From: Polynucleobacter alcilacus
GTDB lineage: Bacteria > Pseudomonadota > Gammaproteobacteria > Burkholderiales > Burkholderiaceae
Direction of reading: 5' to 3'
Assembly (NCBI RefSeq): GCF_018881545.1
Contig: NZ_JACVQD010000001.1
Coordinates: 648,039 to 712,038, forward strand
DNA: 64,000 nt
The notes under the pieces were generated by a model. That model was given only the letters and a program-made list of their open reading frames with translations, ran no database searches and was not told the origin of the DNA. Below, piece by piece: positions 28,634 through 37,182 of the stretch. The translations under genes were made by a program, and so were the position numbers. Each line of letters starts with the position of its first letter. Positions within the stretch are counted from its first letter, which is position 1.

Positions 28634-29286
28634 TGAGCGTTACTCTCTACGGGTATTGGCGTTCATTAGCGGCTTACCGCGTCAGGGTGGCATTGAACCT
28701 TAAAGGCATTGATTATGAGGAGATCTCCATCAATTTAGCTGCAGGCGAGCAGTTTGGTGAAGCGTATGCAGCTCTAAATCCACAACATGTATTACCAATA
28801 CTTAATCATGATGGTCGCGATATTACCCAGTCTATGGCCATCCTTGAATACATCGAAGATACCTGGTCAATGCCTCAATTACTCCCAGTTACCGCATATG
28901 AAAAAGCCCAAGTTAGAGCGCTTGCACTGGTAACTATTGCCGATACGCATCCTTTGATTGTGCCCAGAGTTCGAAACTTTCTCCATAAAGAATGGAATCT
29001 AGATGAAAGCGCGCAAACTCAGTGGGCACAACATTGGTTTACCGTTGGCAATGAGGCCATTGAAAGAATCTTAGTTAAAGCAGGAAGAGCTCAGACATAT
29101 TCATTTGGTAATGAAGTAAGCCTTGCTGATATTGCATTAGCATCCCATGCAATCGGCGCAGGCTTATTTAAAGTGGATATGAACAAGACACCGGTATTTG
29201 CTGAGGTTTTTAAGAACTGTATGCTGCTGCCTGCTTTTGCAAATGCGCATCCTTTAAAGCAAGAAGGTGCACCGAGGAATGCTTAA
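28633..29286 (+). CDS. maiA: Glutathione S-transferase, zeta/maleylacetoacetate-isomerase type
   Basis: This 217-aa protein has an N-terminal thioredoxin-like domain with LYGYWRSLAAYRVRVALNLK, followed by HVLPILNHDGRDITQSMAIL, the usual zeta-class glutathione site (QSMAI). The C-terminal domain is helical (about 90-217). Zeta enzymes isomerise maleylacetoacetate or maleylpyruvate in aromatic degradation. The signature Ser-Ser pair after Arg is Ser-Leu here, so activity is less certain, and no fumarylacetoacetase or ring-cleavage dioxygenase is in the window. It is last in the GntR-ALDH-hydrolase operon and converges with the next gene, the stops overlapping by 4 bp. Confidence 0.75.
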   Translation: MSVTLYGYWRSLAAYRVRVALNLKGIDYEEISINLAAGEQFGEAYAALNPQHVLPILNHDGRDITQSMAILEYIEDTWSMPQLLPVTAYEKAQVRALALVTIADTHPLIVPRVRNFLHKEWNLDESAQTQWAQHWFTVGNEAIERILVKAGRAQTYSFGNEVSLADIALASHAIGAGLFKVDMNKTPVFAEVFKNCMLLPAFANAHPLKQEGAPRNA

Positions 29287-29645
29287 GAGTTAGCTACTCT
29301 TGGAATTTCTTTCGCAGCCCGCCATAGGCATAGTGATAACATATCAAAACGTTTATAGGCAAGTCTTGTTGGCATAACTCTCTTACGTCGAGCATCACTT
29401 TGGATGATTAATTCAATATAACCTAGGCGACATAAATTTTTAATACGCCCATGAAGGGTTGCCTGTGAACCCAAAAAATGTTGACCTATTAAGTCACCCA
29501 CGAACACTGAGCGCCCTTCGTTGTCATCGAGCATGATGCTGTTTAACAGCTGATTTTCAGTTGAATCTAAGCCGCGGATATTACTCTTTGGATTAAACGC
29601 TTCAACCAGATTGAGAAACCGTAAATACACATTAGGCTTTGTCAT
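29283..29645 (-). CDS. Small winged-helix (MarR-like) transcriptional regulator
   Basis: This 120-aa protein starts at the ATG at 29645 (a TTG one codon earlier is also open). The middle reads as a helix-turn-helix and wing: VGDLIGQHFLGSQATLHGRI, then LCRLGYIELIIQSDARRKRV, followed by PTRLAYKRFDML as in MarR/PadR-type proteins. It is shorter than typical MarR proteins (about 140-150 aa) and lacks long dimerisation helices. It lies 110 bp downstream of gdhA on the same strand. Its target is unknown. Confidence 0.6.
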   Translation of the reverse strand: MTKPNVYLRFLNLVEAFNPKSNIRGLDSTENQLLNSIMLDDNEGRSVFVGDLIGQHFLGSQATLHGRIKNLCRLGYIELIIQSDARRKRVMPTRLAYKRFDMLSLCLWRAAKEIPRVANS

Positions 29646-29755
29646 CAATTAATACTACTCTTAATGAGTTCGCATATTTGTTTATATATGTTAAATACTC
29701 AATTAAACGCTTCCTCGCAGCGTTCTTAGCTCAGCAACCACTATTTCTAGTTAAT

Positions 29756-31030
29756 TTAAGGGTAAATTCCCCTCATTTGCCTAGCTTTCAAAATACGCTC
29801 ACAACCCACAATAAAGGTTGCAGTACGTAAGGTGACTTGATGTCTTTGCGCTACTTCACCTATACCTTGAAAGGCTTCAATCATTAACTTATCAAGACGT
29901 TGATTAATTTCCTCTTCGGTCCAGAAGAAACTTGAAAAATCTTGTACCCACTCGAAGTAGCTAACCGTCACACCACCCGCATTTGCTATCACGTCTGGGA
30001 CTACAACTACTCCCATGTCCTTCAAAATGTCATCCGCTTCTGGAGTTGTGGGTCCATTGGCACCTTCAACAAGCAATTTAGCCTTGATACCTCCAGCATT
30101 ACTACTATTGATCTGTGACTCTAGGGCTGCTGGAATCAAAATATCACAAGGTGCTGTCCAAAACTGTTCATTGGGTATTACCTCGCCAGCAAAACCTTTT
30201 ATCTCATGGACTATCGCGACGTGCTTCAGTAGCGCATTAATATCAATACCATTGGGTTCATAAAGAGTAGCTGAGTGGTCTTGGACTGCCACTAGCTTTG
30301 CACCTGCTTCACAAAATAAACGTGCCGCCTCTCCTCCTACATTGCCAAGCCCCTGAACTGCAACTCTTGCTCCTGGTAAATCAAGACCTATCTGCCTATA
30401 TGCCTCTCGAGCAACAACAAATACACCGCGCCCCGTAGCATCTCTTCTACCTAAACTACCTCCAAGAGAAATCGGCTTACCTGTTACTACTCCAGAAGTG
30501 GTGTAGCCCTGATTAACGCAATAGGTATCCATCATCCAAGCCATGATTTGCTCATTGGTGTTCACATCAGGGGCTGGGATATCTTTCTGAGGGCCAATCA
30601 TCATATTGATTTCACTCGTAAAGCGTCGAGTCATTCGCTCTAATTCGCTTTGCGATAGCTTCTTTGGATCAACCCGAATACCGCCTTTAGCTCCGCCGAA
30701 TGGGACATTCACGACAGCCGTTTTAATAGACATCCACGCTGATAAAGCCATCACCTCTGAAAGCGTCACATCTGGGTGATAACGAATACCACCTTTACCT
30801 GGACCGCGGGATAAATTGTGATGCACCCGATACCCTTCATAGTGGGCAATCGTGCCATTATCTAATTCAATAGGAACGTCCACGATTAAAGATCTTTTAG
30901 GGCGCTTTAATGTTTCAACCCAACGCGAAAGGGAGCCCAGATAGGGTGTCACGCGATCAATCTGTTCTAAATAAATACCCCAAGCACCTAAATTATTAGA
31001 ATCCACATAAGAAGCAATTGGATGACTCAT
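29756..31030 (-). CDS. gdhA: Glutamate dehydrogenase (Glu/Leu/Phe/Val dehydrogenase family)
   Basis: This 424-aa enzyme interconverts glutamate and 2-oxoglutarate. [20 protein letters not shown] contains the first substrate Lys, and [17 protein letters not shown] contains the catalytic Lys. [14 protein letters not shown] carries the catalytic Asp, and [15 protein letters not shown] is the Rossmann motif. The length matches the ~420-aa hexameric NAD-type enzymes of Bacillus (GudB/RocG-like) rather than the ~450-aa E. coli type. GGAGAACGT precedes the ATG. An elaborate dyad lies 68-101 bp upstream (separate entry). Confidence 0.94.
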   Translation of the reverse strand: MSHPIASYVDSNNLGAWGIYLEQIDRVTPYLGSLSRWVETLKRPKRSLIVDVPIELDNGTIAHYEGYRVHHNLSRGPGKGGIRYHPDVTLSEVMALSAWMSIKTAVVNVPFGGAKGGIRVDPKKLSQSELERMTRRFTSEINMMIGPQKDIPAPDVNTNEQIMAWMMDTYCVNQGYTTSGVVTGKPISLGGSLGRRDATGRGVFVVAREAYRQIGLDLPGARVAVQGLGNVGGEAARLFCEAGAKLVAVQDHSATLYEPNGIDINALLKHVAIVHEIKGFAGEVIPNEQFWTAPCDILIPAALESQINSSNAGGIKAKLLVEGANGPTTPEADDILKDMGVVVVPDVIANAGGVTVSYFEWVQDFSSFFWTEEEINQRLDKLMIEAFQGIGEVAQRHQVTLRTATFIVGCERILKARQMRGIYP

Positions 31031-31097
31031 ACGTTCTCCGCTAAGGGGTAATTCAATCAGTTTACTTAAACATATTAACTGAGGATGTCTATCAAAC

Positions 31098-31131
31098 CTA
31101 AGATGTAGATTTAGTTAACCTAAAATCTTAG
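31098..31131. promoter_or_regulatory. Nested inverted repeats upstream of gdhA
   Basis: The outer arms CTAAGAT (31098-31104) and ATCTTAG (31125-31131) are perfect complements. Inside them TTTAG (31110-31114) and CTAAA (31120-31124) flank TTAAC. The 34-bp element lies 68-101 bp ahead of the gdhA start, where an activator or repressor could bind. The binding protein is unknown. Confidence 0.5.
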
Positions 31132-31215
31132 TGATACTTTTGTAATATTTGCTTAAGTTATCCAGCTGGAGTTAACGATTTCATCATTCGGCTTTTAGAG
31201 TGGTATCTGAATGAA

Positions 31216-32670
31216 TTAGGCCGCTCTAATTCCGCCTATGCAAAGATACTTCATCTCTAAATAGTCATCAATTCCATGACTAGATCCTTCACGACCGAGA
31301 CCACTCTCTTTAACGCCGCCAAAAGGGGCTACTTCTGTTGAAATGAGGCCTTCATTAATGCCAACGATGCCATACTCTAGCGCTTCGGCAACGCGCCATA
31401 CACGGCTAATATTTTGGCCATAAAAATAGGCTGCTAAACCAAACTGCGTATCGTTCGCTAGCGCAATTGCTTCAGCCTCTGTTGTAAATTTAAAGATCGG
31501 CGCTAATGGGCCAAATGTTTCCTCTTTAAATGCAAGCATGTCTTTTGTGGCACCTGAAATTACGGTAGGCTCGAAGAAAGAGCCCCCCAAAGAATGGCGC
31601 TTACCCCCAATAATGACTTTGCCGCCCTTCTTCACAGCATCACTTACCTGCTCTTCTACTTTGGCTAATGCCCTATCGTCAATCAATGGTCCAATTATGG
31701 TGCCATCATCAGCGCCATTCCCTACTTTTAGAGAGCTGACTGCTTTAGAGAACTTTTCTACGAAGACGTCGTAAACAGAATCTTGTACCAGGATCCGATT
31801 GGCGCATACACAAGTTTGTCCTGCGTTTCTGTATTTAGAAATCATAGCGCCTTTTACAGCCTCATCGATATCCGCATCATCAAACACAATAAATGGAGCA
31901 TTACCCCCCAACTCCATTGAAGTCTTCTTCACGGTAGTAGCGCATTGAGCTAAAAGCAGTTTGCCAATTTCTGTTGATCCAGTAAAACTCAGTTTTTTGA
32001 CAATCGGGTTAGAAGATAGTTCGCCCCCAATCTCCGTTGCAGAACCAGTCACACAAGAAAATACACCAGGAGGTACCCCAGCCTCTTCAGCCAACTGGCA
32101 AAGGGCCAGAGCGCTAAATGGTGTTTGACTGGCAGGCTTAAGTACCATGGTGCAGCCTGCAGCTAAAGCCGGTCCAACCTTCCGAGTAATCATGGCCGAT
32201 GGAAAGTTCCAAGGGGTAATAGCAGCGCAAACTCCGATGGGCTGTTTAATCACGATCAGCCTTTTGTCTGCGACATGACCAGGAATAGTTTCACCATAAA
32301 CGCGCTTTGCTTCCTCACCAAACCATTCAATGAAAGAGGCTCCATAGATAATCTCGCCCCTACTCTCTATTAAAGGCTTGCCTTGCTCTGCTGTCATCAA
32401 CTGCGCTAAGGCCTCTTGATTTTTTATAATGAGATCAAACCAATTTCGTAAAATTCTTGCTCTTGCTTTAGCAGTTTTCGCTCTCCAAGCCGGTAATGCC
32501 TCGCTTGCAAAAAGGATCGCCCTACGTGTTTCAGTGGCCCCCATTTTAGGAACGGTTCCAATTACCTCTCCGGTCGCTGGATTGGTCACAGAAATCGTTG
32601 CCCTGTTATCAGCCTCGACCCATTGACCATTGATGTAGGCTTTCTCAAACTGAAAAGGTAAATTACTCAT
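31216..32670 (-). CDS. gabD: NAD(P)-dependent succinate-semialdehyde dehydrogenase
   Basis: This 484-aa ALDH-superfamily enzyme oxidises succinate semialdehyde to succinate, as in GABA degradation. It shows ITPWNFPSAMITRKVGPALA, FTGSTEIGKLL, MELGGNAPFIVF with the base Glu, NAGQTCVCANRILVQ with the catalytic Cys, and EETFGPLAPIFKF. TAEQGKPLIESRGEI near residues 91-105 is typical of GabD. No GABA aminotransferase or permease lies nearby, so the physiological aldehyde could differ. It is upstream of gdhA on the same strand after a 185-bp gap and probably has its own promoter. Confidence 0.85.
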   Translation of the reverse strand: MSNLPFQFEKAYINGQWVEADNRATISVTNPATGEVIGTVPKMGATETRRAILFASEALPAWRAKTAKARARILRNWFDLIIKNQEALAQLMTAEQGKPLIESRGEIIYGASFIEWFGEEAKRVYGETIPGHVADKRLIVIKQPIGVCAAITPWNFPSAMITRKVGPALAAGCTMVLKPASQTPFSALALCQLAEEAGVPPGVFSCVTGSATEIGGELSSNPIVKKLSFTGSTEIGKLLLAQCATTVKKTSMELGGNAPFIVFDDADIDEAVKGAMISKYRNAGQTCVCANRILVQDSVYDVFVEKFSKAVSSLKVGNGADDGTIIGPLIDDRALAKVEEQVSDAVKKGGKVIIGGKRHSLGGSFFEPTVISGATKDMLAFKEETFGPLAPIFKFTTEAEAIALANDTQFGLAAYFYGQNISRVWRVAEALEYGIVGINEGLISTEVAPFGGVKESGLGREGSSHGIDDYLEMKYLCIGGIRAA

Positions 32671-32819
32671 ACTCTGTTCTCGATAATTAAATAAATCATT
32701 CTGGGTAAGGCTTTTTTAACAAAACCCTCTGCAAGCTATTTTTACACAGCTTAGGCTATTTTTTAATCTGGCTCACGGACTCACTATGTGAGTTTGTGGT
32801 GGTAGAGCGCTAAGCAATC

Positions 32820-33197
32820 TTAGTGGTCTAAGTCGAGACTCTGAACTAAGCTAGCCAGTTTCACCACAGACCCAAAGGCATCTGAATGACTTGCCTCTAC
32901 ATCGAGATTCTCCCAATTGAACTCTAAGGAGAAGTGTGCTGACTCAATGATTAACTCATAGCTAGAAGAAGCCTTATTACTAGGGTCGCCCTTAGACTCC
33001 TCAGTCACAGGGACCTTAATGATGCCAATCGCCTCAATCAGCATATCTACCTCAGAAGCCGAAAGCGACCTTGAATGTAAAACGTCGTCTGTTCTCTTAA
33101 TTGAAATCTTTGGCTCTTCATCAATCACCAGCTCATATTGGTTCAGACCCAGATCAAACCAAACTGTTAATTCAATCGCTATTGGATAGGTTTTCAT
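32820..33197 (-). CDS. Hypothetical protein
   Basis: This acidic 125-aa protein was not recognised. It begins with a beta-rich stretch (IAIELTVWFDLGLNQYELVI) and continues with helical DMLIEAIGIIKVPV and a second beta part ending SLVQSLDLDH. There is no signal peptide or membrane segment. Its ATG directly follows the stop of the upstream zinc-finger-like gene (TAAATG), so the two are a translational pair and may work together. Codon use looks like the surrounding genes. Confidence 0.65.
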   Translation of the reverse strand: MKTYPIAIELTVWFDLGLNQYELVIDEEPKISIKRTDDVLHSRSLSASEVDMLIEAIGIIKVPVTEESKGDPSNKASSSYELIIESAHFSLEFNWENLDVEASHSDAFGSVVKLASLVQSLDLDH

Positions 33198-33425
33198 TTA
33201 ATCCACCTCGTCAGCATGTGGTTCATCAAAATGTTCTTTATGTGGCCTGAGCTTTGCTTCTAGCTGAGTCCATTTACTTTGCTGCATTCTGTACTGACAA
33301 TCTTCCGCATGATTTTCTAAAAGTCCAAAAATAATGGTAGTCGGAATCTTGCAGTATTGGCATCGATAAGCATGTTGATGCTCTTCTATTTTTTCCTGTG
33401 GATAGTCAATATAGAACGGCTTCAT
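33198..33425 (-). CDS. Small putative zinc-binding protein
   Basis: This is a 75-aa protein of unknown function. YRCQYCKIPTTIIFGLLENH followed by AEDC gives Cys-x2-Cys, then His and Cys about 14 and 19 residues later, a C2HC-type zinc knuckle (inference). The rest is highly charged with several His (EHQHAY, RPHKEHFDEPHADEVD). It is adjacent to and upstream of the 125-aa gene. The ATG at 33425 has only a weak ribosome-binding site. Confidence 0.6.
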   Translation of the reverse strand: MKPFYIDYPQEKIEEHQHAYRCQYCKIPTTIIFGLLENHAEDCQYRMQQSKWTQLEAKLRPHKEHFDEPHADEVD

Positions 33426-33570
33426 TTAGAAACTCCATTGGCATTCAAGATTCACAAAAACATCTTACTCCTCATTTAATGACACTAGCTCACCCACAAT
33501 TCCCCCTAAGAGAGAGCCTTGTCAGTGGATAATGCTGGGTATAGATCACTAGATAACAAAGGGATACCCT

Positions 33571-34245
33571 ATGAAACTACTACCCTGTATCGAATTGGAA
33601 ACCACTCCAAATCCAAGCGCAGCCGTTATTTGGTTACATGGTCTTGGGGCTGATGGCAACGATTTTGTCTCCATCATTCCAGAGTTAAATTTGTCTGGAT
33701 GTCAGGGAATTCGTTTTATTTTTCCCAGTGCTCCAAGCATGCCCGTTACCGTCAATGGCGGCTACGTTATGCCGGCTTGGTACGACATCATTGGGCGCAA
33801 TCTGATGGATCAAGAAGATGCCTCTGGAATTCAAAATTCAGCAACTTCAATCATTCAGCTAATAGAGCGTGAAGCTAGTCGTGGCATTGCTTATAAAAAT
33901 ATAGTGATCGCGGGATTCTCGCAAGGCTGTGCGATGGCTTTGTATATCGGCTTACGCTTTCCGCATCCCTTAGCTGGGATCATTGCCTTATCGGGTTACC
34001 TCCCTCTAGCCATGACACTTCCTACTGAAAAACACGCTGCAAATTGTGGCATACCCATTTTCATGGGGCATGGAGAATATGACACGGTAGTTGCTCCTGA
34101 GCGCGCTCAAGCTTCCCATGCTCTATTGGAAAAAATGGGTTACACAGTGGATTGGAATGAATATCCTATGGAGCACTCGGTCAATCGCGAAGAGCTAGCA
34201 GATATTTCTCGCTTCTTGCAAGAAGTACTGCCTTCTGCTACATAA
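33571..34245 (+). CDS. Carboxylesterase/lysophospholipase-like alpha/beta hydrolase
   Basis: This 224-aa cytoplasmic serine hydrolase belongs to the phospholipase/carboxylesterase group (Pfam Abhydrolase_2 type). VIWLHGLGADGNDF forms the oxyanion hole, GFSQGCAMAL holds the nucleophile Ser, GEYDTVVAPE the Asp and PMEHSVNREE the His. Homologues hydrolyse short acyl esters or thioesters. The gene stands alone on the plus strand and its end overlaps the convergent permease gene by 8 bp. A weak possible promoter (TTGTCA at 33519, 17-bp spacer) lies upstream. Confidence 0.88.
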   Translation: MKLLPCIELETTPNPSAAVIWLHGLGADGNDFVSIIPELNLSGCQGIRFIFPSAPSMPVTVNGGYVMPAWYDIIGRNLMDQEDASGIQNSATSIIQLIEREASRGIAYKNIVIAGFSQGCAMALYIGLRFPHPLAGIIALSGYLPLAMTLPTEKHAANCGIPIFMGHGEYDTVVAPERAQASHALLEKMGYTVDWNEYPMEHSVNREELADISRFLQEVLPSAT

Positions 34246-35023
34246 GGCCGTCAGCAATGAGCTTGATGCTGGCCACTAGCAAGAAGAATTGGACAATTCG
34301 GTAATACCACTTCATTGGAATTCTTTTTGCTAAATAGAATCCAAGATAAACGCCAACAGGCACACATGGCAGCAAAATCACTGAGGTTGCAAACTGCTTA
34401 AAATTTAGTAAATCTAAATAGGCGTATGGAACTAGCTTTCCAAAGTTAATGCAGGTAAAGAAAATACCCAAAGTTGAGGTATAGACCATGGGTAGCAGCT
34501 TTTCCCTGAGCATGAATACCGTAATAGGTGGGCCACCGTTATGCGCAACGAAAGAAGTGAAGCCTGACGTTAGGGCCATCATCCGCCCAAACCAGGGATA
34601 AGGCTTAGCCGCCTTCAAAGCAAAATGAGAGGTGATGAAACTCTGAATTAAGAATAGCAAAATAAAGATGCCTACAGAAAGCGTTAAAACTTGAGGCGAA
34701 ATGATAGTAAAGAAGATCATCCCTAATAACATCCCGATAAATGCTGGCGGAATAATTAACTTCAAAATTCGCCAATCGGCATTCCTCATGAAGCGACGTA
34801 TCCCAACCAGATCAATTGCGATTAAGAGCGGCAATAAAATAGCCAAAGCCTCATTGATGCTAGATTGACTTGCTAGTAATGGGAGAGAAAGCACTCCTAG
34901 GCCTGCACCAAAACCACTCTTGGAGATGCCTACGATAATCACGCCCGCAATTGCACAAACAAAGAATGCTAAGGAATGTGCATGGAAAGATTCCAAAACA
35001 GGGGTGAATAAGGTTTCGAGCAT
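34238..35023 (-). CDS. TauE/SafE-family (TSUP) membrane permease
   Basis: This 261-aa inner-membrane protein has about eight hydrophobic segments arranged as two repeats. GISKSGFGAGLGVLSLPLLA and the matching second-half block FTSFVAHNGGPPITVFML are diagnostic of the TSUP family. Family members export or import sulfite, sulfonates, sulfoacetate or related anions. No sulfur genes lie beside it, so the substrate is open. It is a single-gene unit as far as can be seen. Confidence 0.88.
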   Translation of the reverse strand: MLETLFTPVLESFHAHSLAFFVCAIAGVIIVGISKSGFGAGLGVLSLPLLASQSSINEALAILLPLLIAIDLVGIRRFMRNADWRILKLIIPPAFIGMLLGMIFFTIISPQVLTLSVGIFILLFLIQSFITSHFALKAAKPYPWFGRMMALTSGFTSFVAHNGGPPITVFMLREKLLPMVYTSTLGIFFTCINFGKLVPYAYLDLLNFKQFATSVILLPCVPVGVYLGFYLAKRIPMKWYYRIVQFFLLVASIKLIADGLM

Positions 35024-35064
35024 CAGGTAATACTAACGATTCAAAAGAGGGTTTACTAAAAATG

Positions 35065-35089
35065 AAAAAAGGGCTTTATAGCCTCTTTT
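35065..35089 (-). terminator. Probable intrinsic terminator after pmbA
   Basis: An imperfect 10-bp stem (35066-35075 with 35080-35089, one mismatch and one G-U pair) has the core GGCT-ATAA-AGCC. On the minus strand it runs into six Ts, about 50 bp beyond the pmbA stop and before the permease gene. Confidence 0.5.
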
Positions 35090-35135
35090 GCCAGAAGAGC
35101 AGACTACTCCACTTCCATAGTTATGCTGCTTGGAT

Positions 35136-36482
35136 TTATTTTCCACCAACAGTCATCATGCCAATCAAAATAGAGCCAGTTTCTTTGGTGCCTCGTATCA
35201 AGGAATCGGTTCCAATCAGCTCGATATCCAGCAACATATCGCGCAAATTACCAGCGATCGTGACTTCTTCTACAGGATATTGAATTTCACCATTTTCGAC
35301 CCAATAGCCAAAGGCGCCGCGTGAGTAATCACCTGTCACGTAGTTCACTCCCTGGCCCATTAATTCAGTAACCAATAAACCAGTACCCATCTCTTTTAAT
35401 AATGCAGGCAAACCACCCTTGGGTGACTTCTTACTCTTCAAAGTGAGGTGATGTGAACCCCCGGCATTACCAGTCGTTTTCATACCCAACTTACGCGCAG
35501 AATACGTGGATAAAAAATATCCTTCTAGAATTCCTTTATCCACCACAGTGCGCGCAGAAGTCCTTACGCCTTCTTCATCGAATGGGGCGCTACCGGTCAT
35601 CGATTTAAGGTGGGGATTTTCAAATAGGCTGATATGTTTTGGTAGCACTTGTTTACCTAGGCTATCCAATAAGAAACTGGAGCGACGATATAAAGCCCCT
35701 CCCGAGACAGCCTGTACAAGACCGCCTAGTAAGCCAGTAGCAAGAGGCGCCTCAAAAATCACGGGGCAACGACGGGTGGTTAAAGATCTTGCTTTCAGGC
35801 GAGAGAGTGCGCGTTGTGCAGCGTATAAACCAATTGCTGCAGGATCAGCCAACTCTTCAGGAATGCGTGAACTGGAATACCAATCGTCGCGCTGCATATT
35901 GGAATGTTTGCCGCCTTCGCTAGCAATTGGTGCACAGGAAATATAGTGTCGCGAAAATGGATAGCCGCCCATAAAGCCATGACTCGTTCCCATCATGAAA
36001 TGTGCATGATGCGCAGACACCGAAGCACCATCACTATTCTGAATTTGCTTACTGACTGAAAACGCAGCACCCTCTGCAATCCGTGCAATGTCTACTGCAT
36101 GGGCCGCATCAATATTCCACGGATGAAATAAATCCAGATCTAGCGGATTTTTTTCTAAGAGTTCACGCTCAGCAGGGCCTGCACAAGGATCTTCTGCTGT
36201 ATGTTGTGCAATGTGATAAGCCGCATCTACCGTGGCCTTTAAAGATTCTTTAGAAAAATCACTGGTGCTGGCATTACCGCGATGCTGCCCTAAAAATACC
36301 GTGACCCCCACCTGCTTATCGAGAGATTGTTCAATTGTCTCCACCTCGCCCTTGCGAACAGTCACGGATAGCCCTTGCCCCTCAGAAATTTCTGCAATGG
36401 CATCAGAGGCGCCCCGTCTTTTGGCCTCTTTGAGCATGAAATCAACGATTTCTTGAAACTGGGTAGATGTATATGTAAACAT
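35136..36482 (-). CDS. pmbA: TldE/PmbA-family metalloprotease subunit
   Basis: PmbA (TldE) pairs with TldD as a metalloprotease acting on unfolded peptides and on modified peptides such as microcin precursors. The 448-aa protein shows SVTVRKGEVETIEQSLDKQV near the N-terminus, VIFEAPLATGLLGGLVQAVS in the middle, and the C-terminal GTGLLVTELMGQGVNYVTGD. In the family the zinc site is in TldD, not in PmbA. tldD is not in the window. The gene is divergent from mog, 26 bp apart. Confidence 0.94.
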   Translation of the reverse strand: MFTYTSTQFQEIVDFMLKEAKRRGASDAIAEISEGQGLSVTVRKGEVETIEQSLDKQVGVTVFLGQHRGNASTSDFSKESLKATVDAAYHIAQHTAEDPCAGPAERELLEKNPLDLDLFHPWNIDAAHAVDIARIAEGAAFSVSKQIQNSDGASVSAHHAHFMMGTSHGFMGGYPFSRHYISCAPIASEGGKHSNMQRDDWYSSSRIPEELADPAAIGLYAAQRALSRLKARSLTTRRCPVIFEAPLATGLLGGLVQAVSGGALYRRSSFLLDSLGKQVLPKHISLFENPHLKSMTGSAPFDEEGVRTSARTVVDKGILEGYFLSTYSARKLGMKTTGNAGGSHHLTLKSKKSPKGGLPALLKEMGTGLLVTELMGQGVNYVTGDYSRGAFGYWVENGEIQYPVEEVTIAGNLRDMLLDIELIGTDSLIRGTKETGSILIGMMTVGGK

Positions 36483-36508
36483 GCCCTAATAATAGCTAGA
36501 ATAGAAAC

Positions 36509-37138
36509 ATGAAGCATACCGAAGCCTGGAAGCGTAGCGCTCCAAATGAAGTCAAAATTGGTCTCATCTCAATATCTGATCGAGCCAGCAAGGGCGTATA
36601 TCAAGATGAAGGTATTCCCACCCTGCAGACCTGGCTGATGAAAGCCATTACCAATCCTTGCGTTTTCCATGAACGCCTGATTGCCGATGAGGCTGAAGCC
36701 ATCACTGAGGCTATTGTAGAGCTGGTTGATGAATTGGCTTGCGACCTAGTCCTCACGACAGGCGGCACAGGCCCTTCTCGCAGAGATGTCACCCCAGAGG
36801 CCACTCGCGAAGCCGGAACCCGTGAAATGCCGGGTTTTGGTGAGCAAATGCGCCAAATTAGCCTCAGCTTCGTTCCCACCGCTATTTTGTCGAGACAAAC
36901 TGCTGTTTTACGAGAAATTGAGGATCATGCAGCGTTAGTCATCAATTTACCCGGACAACCTAAGGCAATTGCCGAAACCCTCGAAGGCCTAAAAGATGAT
37001 GAAGGCAAATCTGTTGTTGCCGGCATCTTTGCAGCAGTGCCCTACTGTATTGATTTGATTGGCGGTCCCTATATTGAAACCGATGAATCCATTATTAAAG
37101 TATTCAGGCCAAAGAGCGCCCTCAAAAAGTCAGAGTAG
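36509..37138 (+). CDS. mog: Molybdopterin adenylyltransferase
   Basis: Mog adenylates molybdopterin ahead of molybdate insertion in Moco synthesis. The 209-aa MoCF-fold protein has IGLISISDRASKGVYQDEGI at the N-terminus, LTTGGTGPSRRDVTPEAT for pterin binding, and INLPGQPKAIAETL. The length is close to that of E. coli MogA (195 aa). A strong hairpin shared with the convergent orn gene lies just after it. No other molybdenum gene is in the window. Confidence 0.93.
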   Translation: MKHTEAWKRSAPNEVKIGLISISDRASKGVYQDEGIPTLQTWLMKAITNPCVFHERLIADEAEAITEAIVELVDELACDLVLTTGGTGPSRRDVTPEATREAGTREMPGFGEQMRQISLSFVPTAILSRQTAVLREIEDHAALVINLPGQPKAIAETLEGLKDDEGKSVVAGIFAAVPYCIDLIGGPYIETDESIIKVFRPKSALKKSE

Positions 37139-37156
37139 CTTTGGATTGAGAAACAG

Positions 37157-37182
37157 AAAGGTCCGCCATGCGGACCTTTTTT
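37157..37182. terminator. Bidirectional terminator between mog and orn
   Basis: There is a perfect 10-bp stem (AAAGGTCCGC against GCGGACCTTT) with a 3-nt CAT loop, followed by further Ts on the plus strand. It lies between the converging mog and orn genes and overlaps the end of orn; the A-run on the left gives a U-tract for the minus strand too. Confidence 0.9.

Noticed and set aside
32772..32795. Hairpin ACTCAC-TAT-GTGAGT between the 125-aa gene and gabD as a terminator
   Set aside because: The stem is only 6 bp and no U-tract follows on the minus strand; too weak to call.
33519..33547. Promoter of the 33571 carboxylesterase gene
   Set aside because: TTGTCA with a 17-bp spacer leads to TAGATC, a poor -10; kept only as a remark in the gene entry.
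35506..35946. 146-codon open frame opposite pmbA
   Set aside because: Antisense shadow; composition rich in Ser and Arg, no motif.
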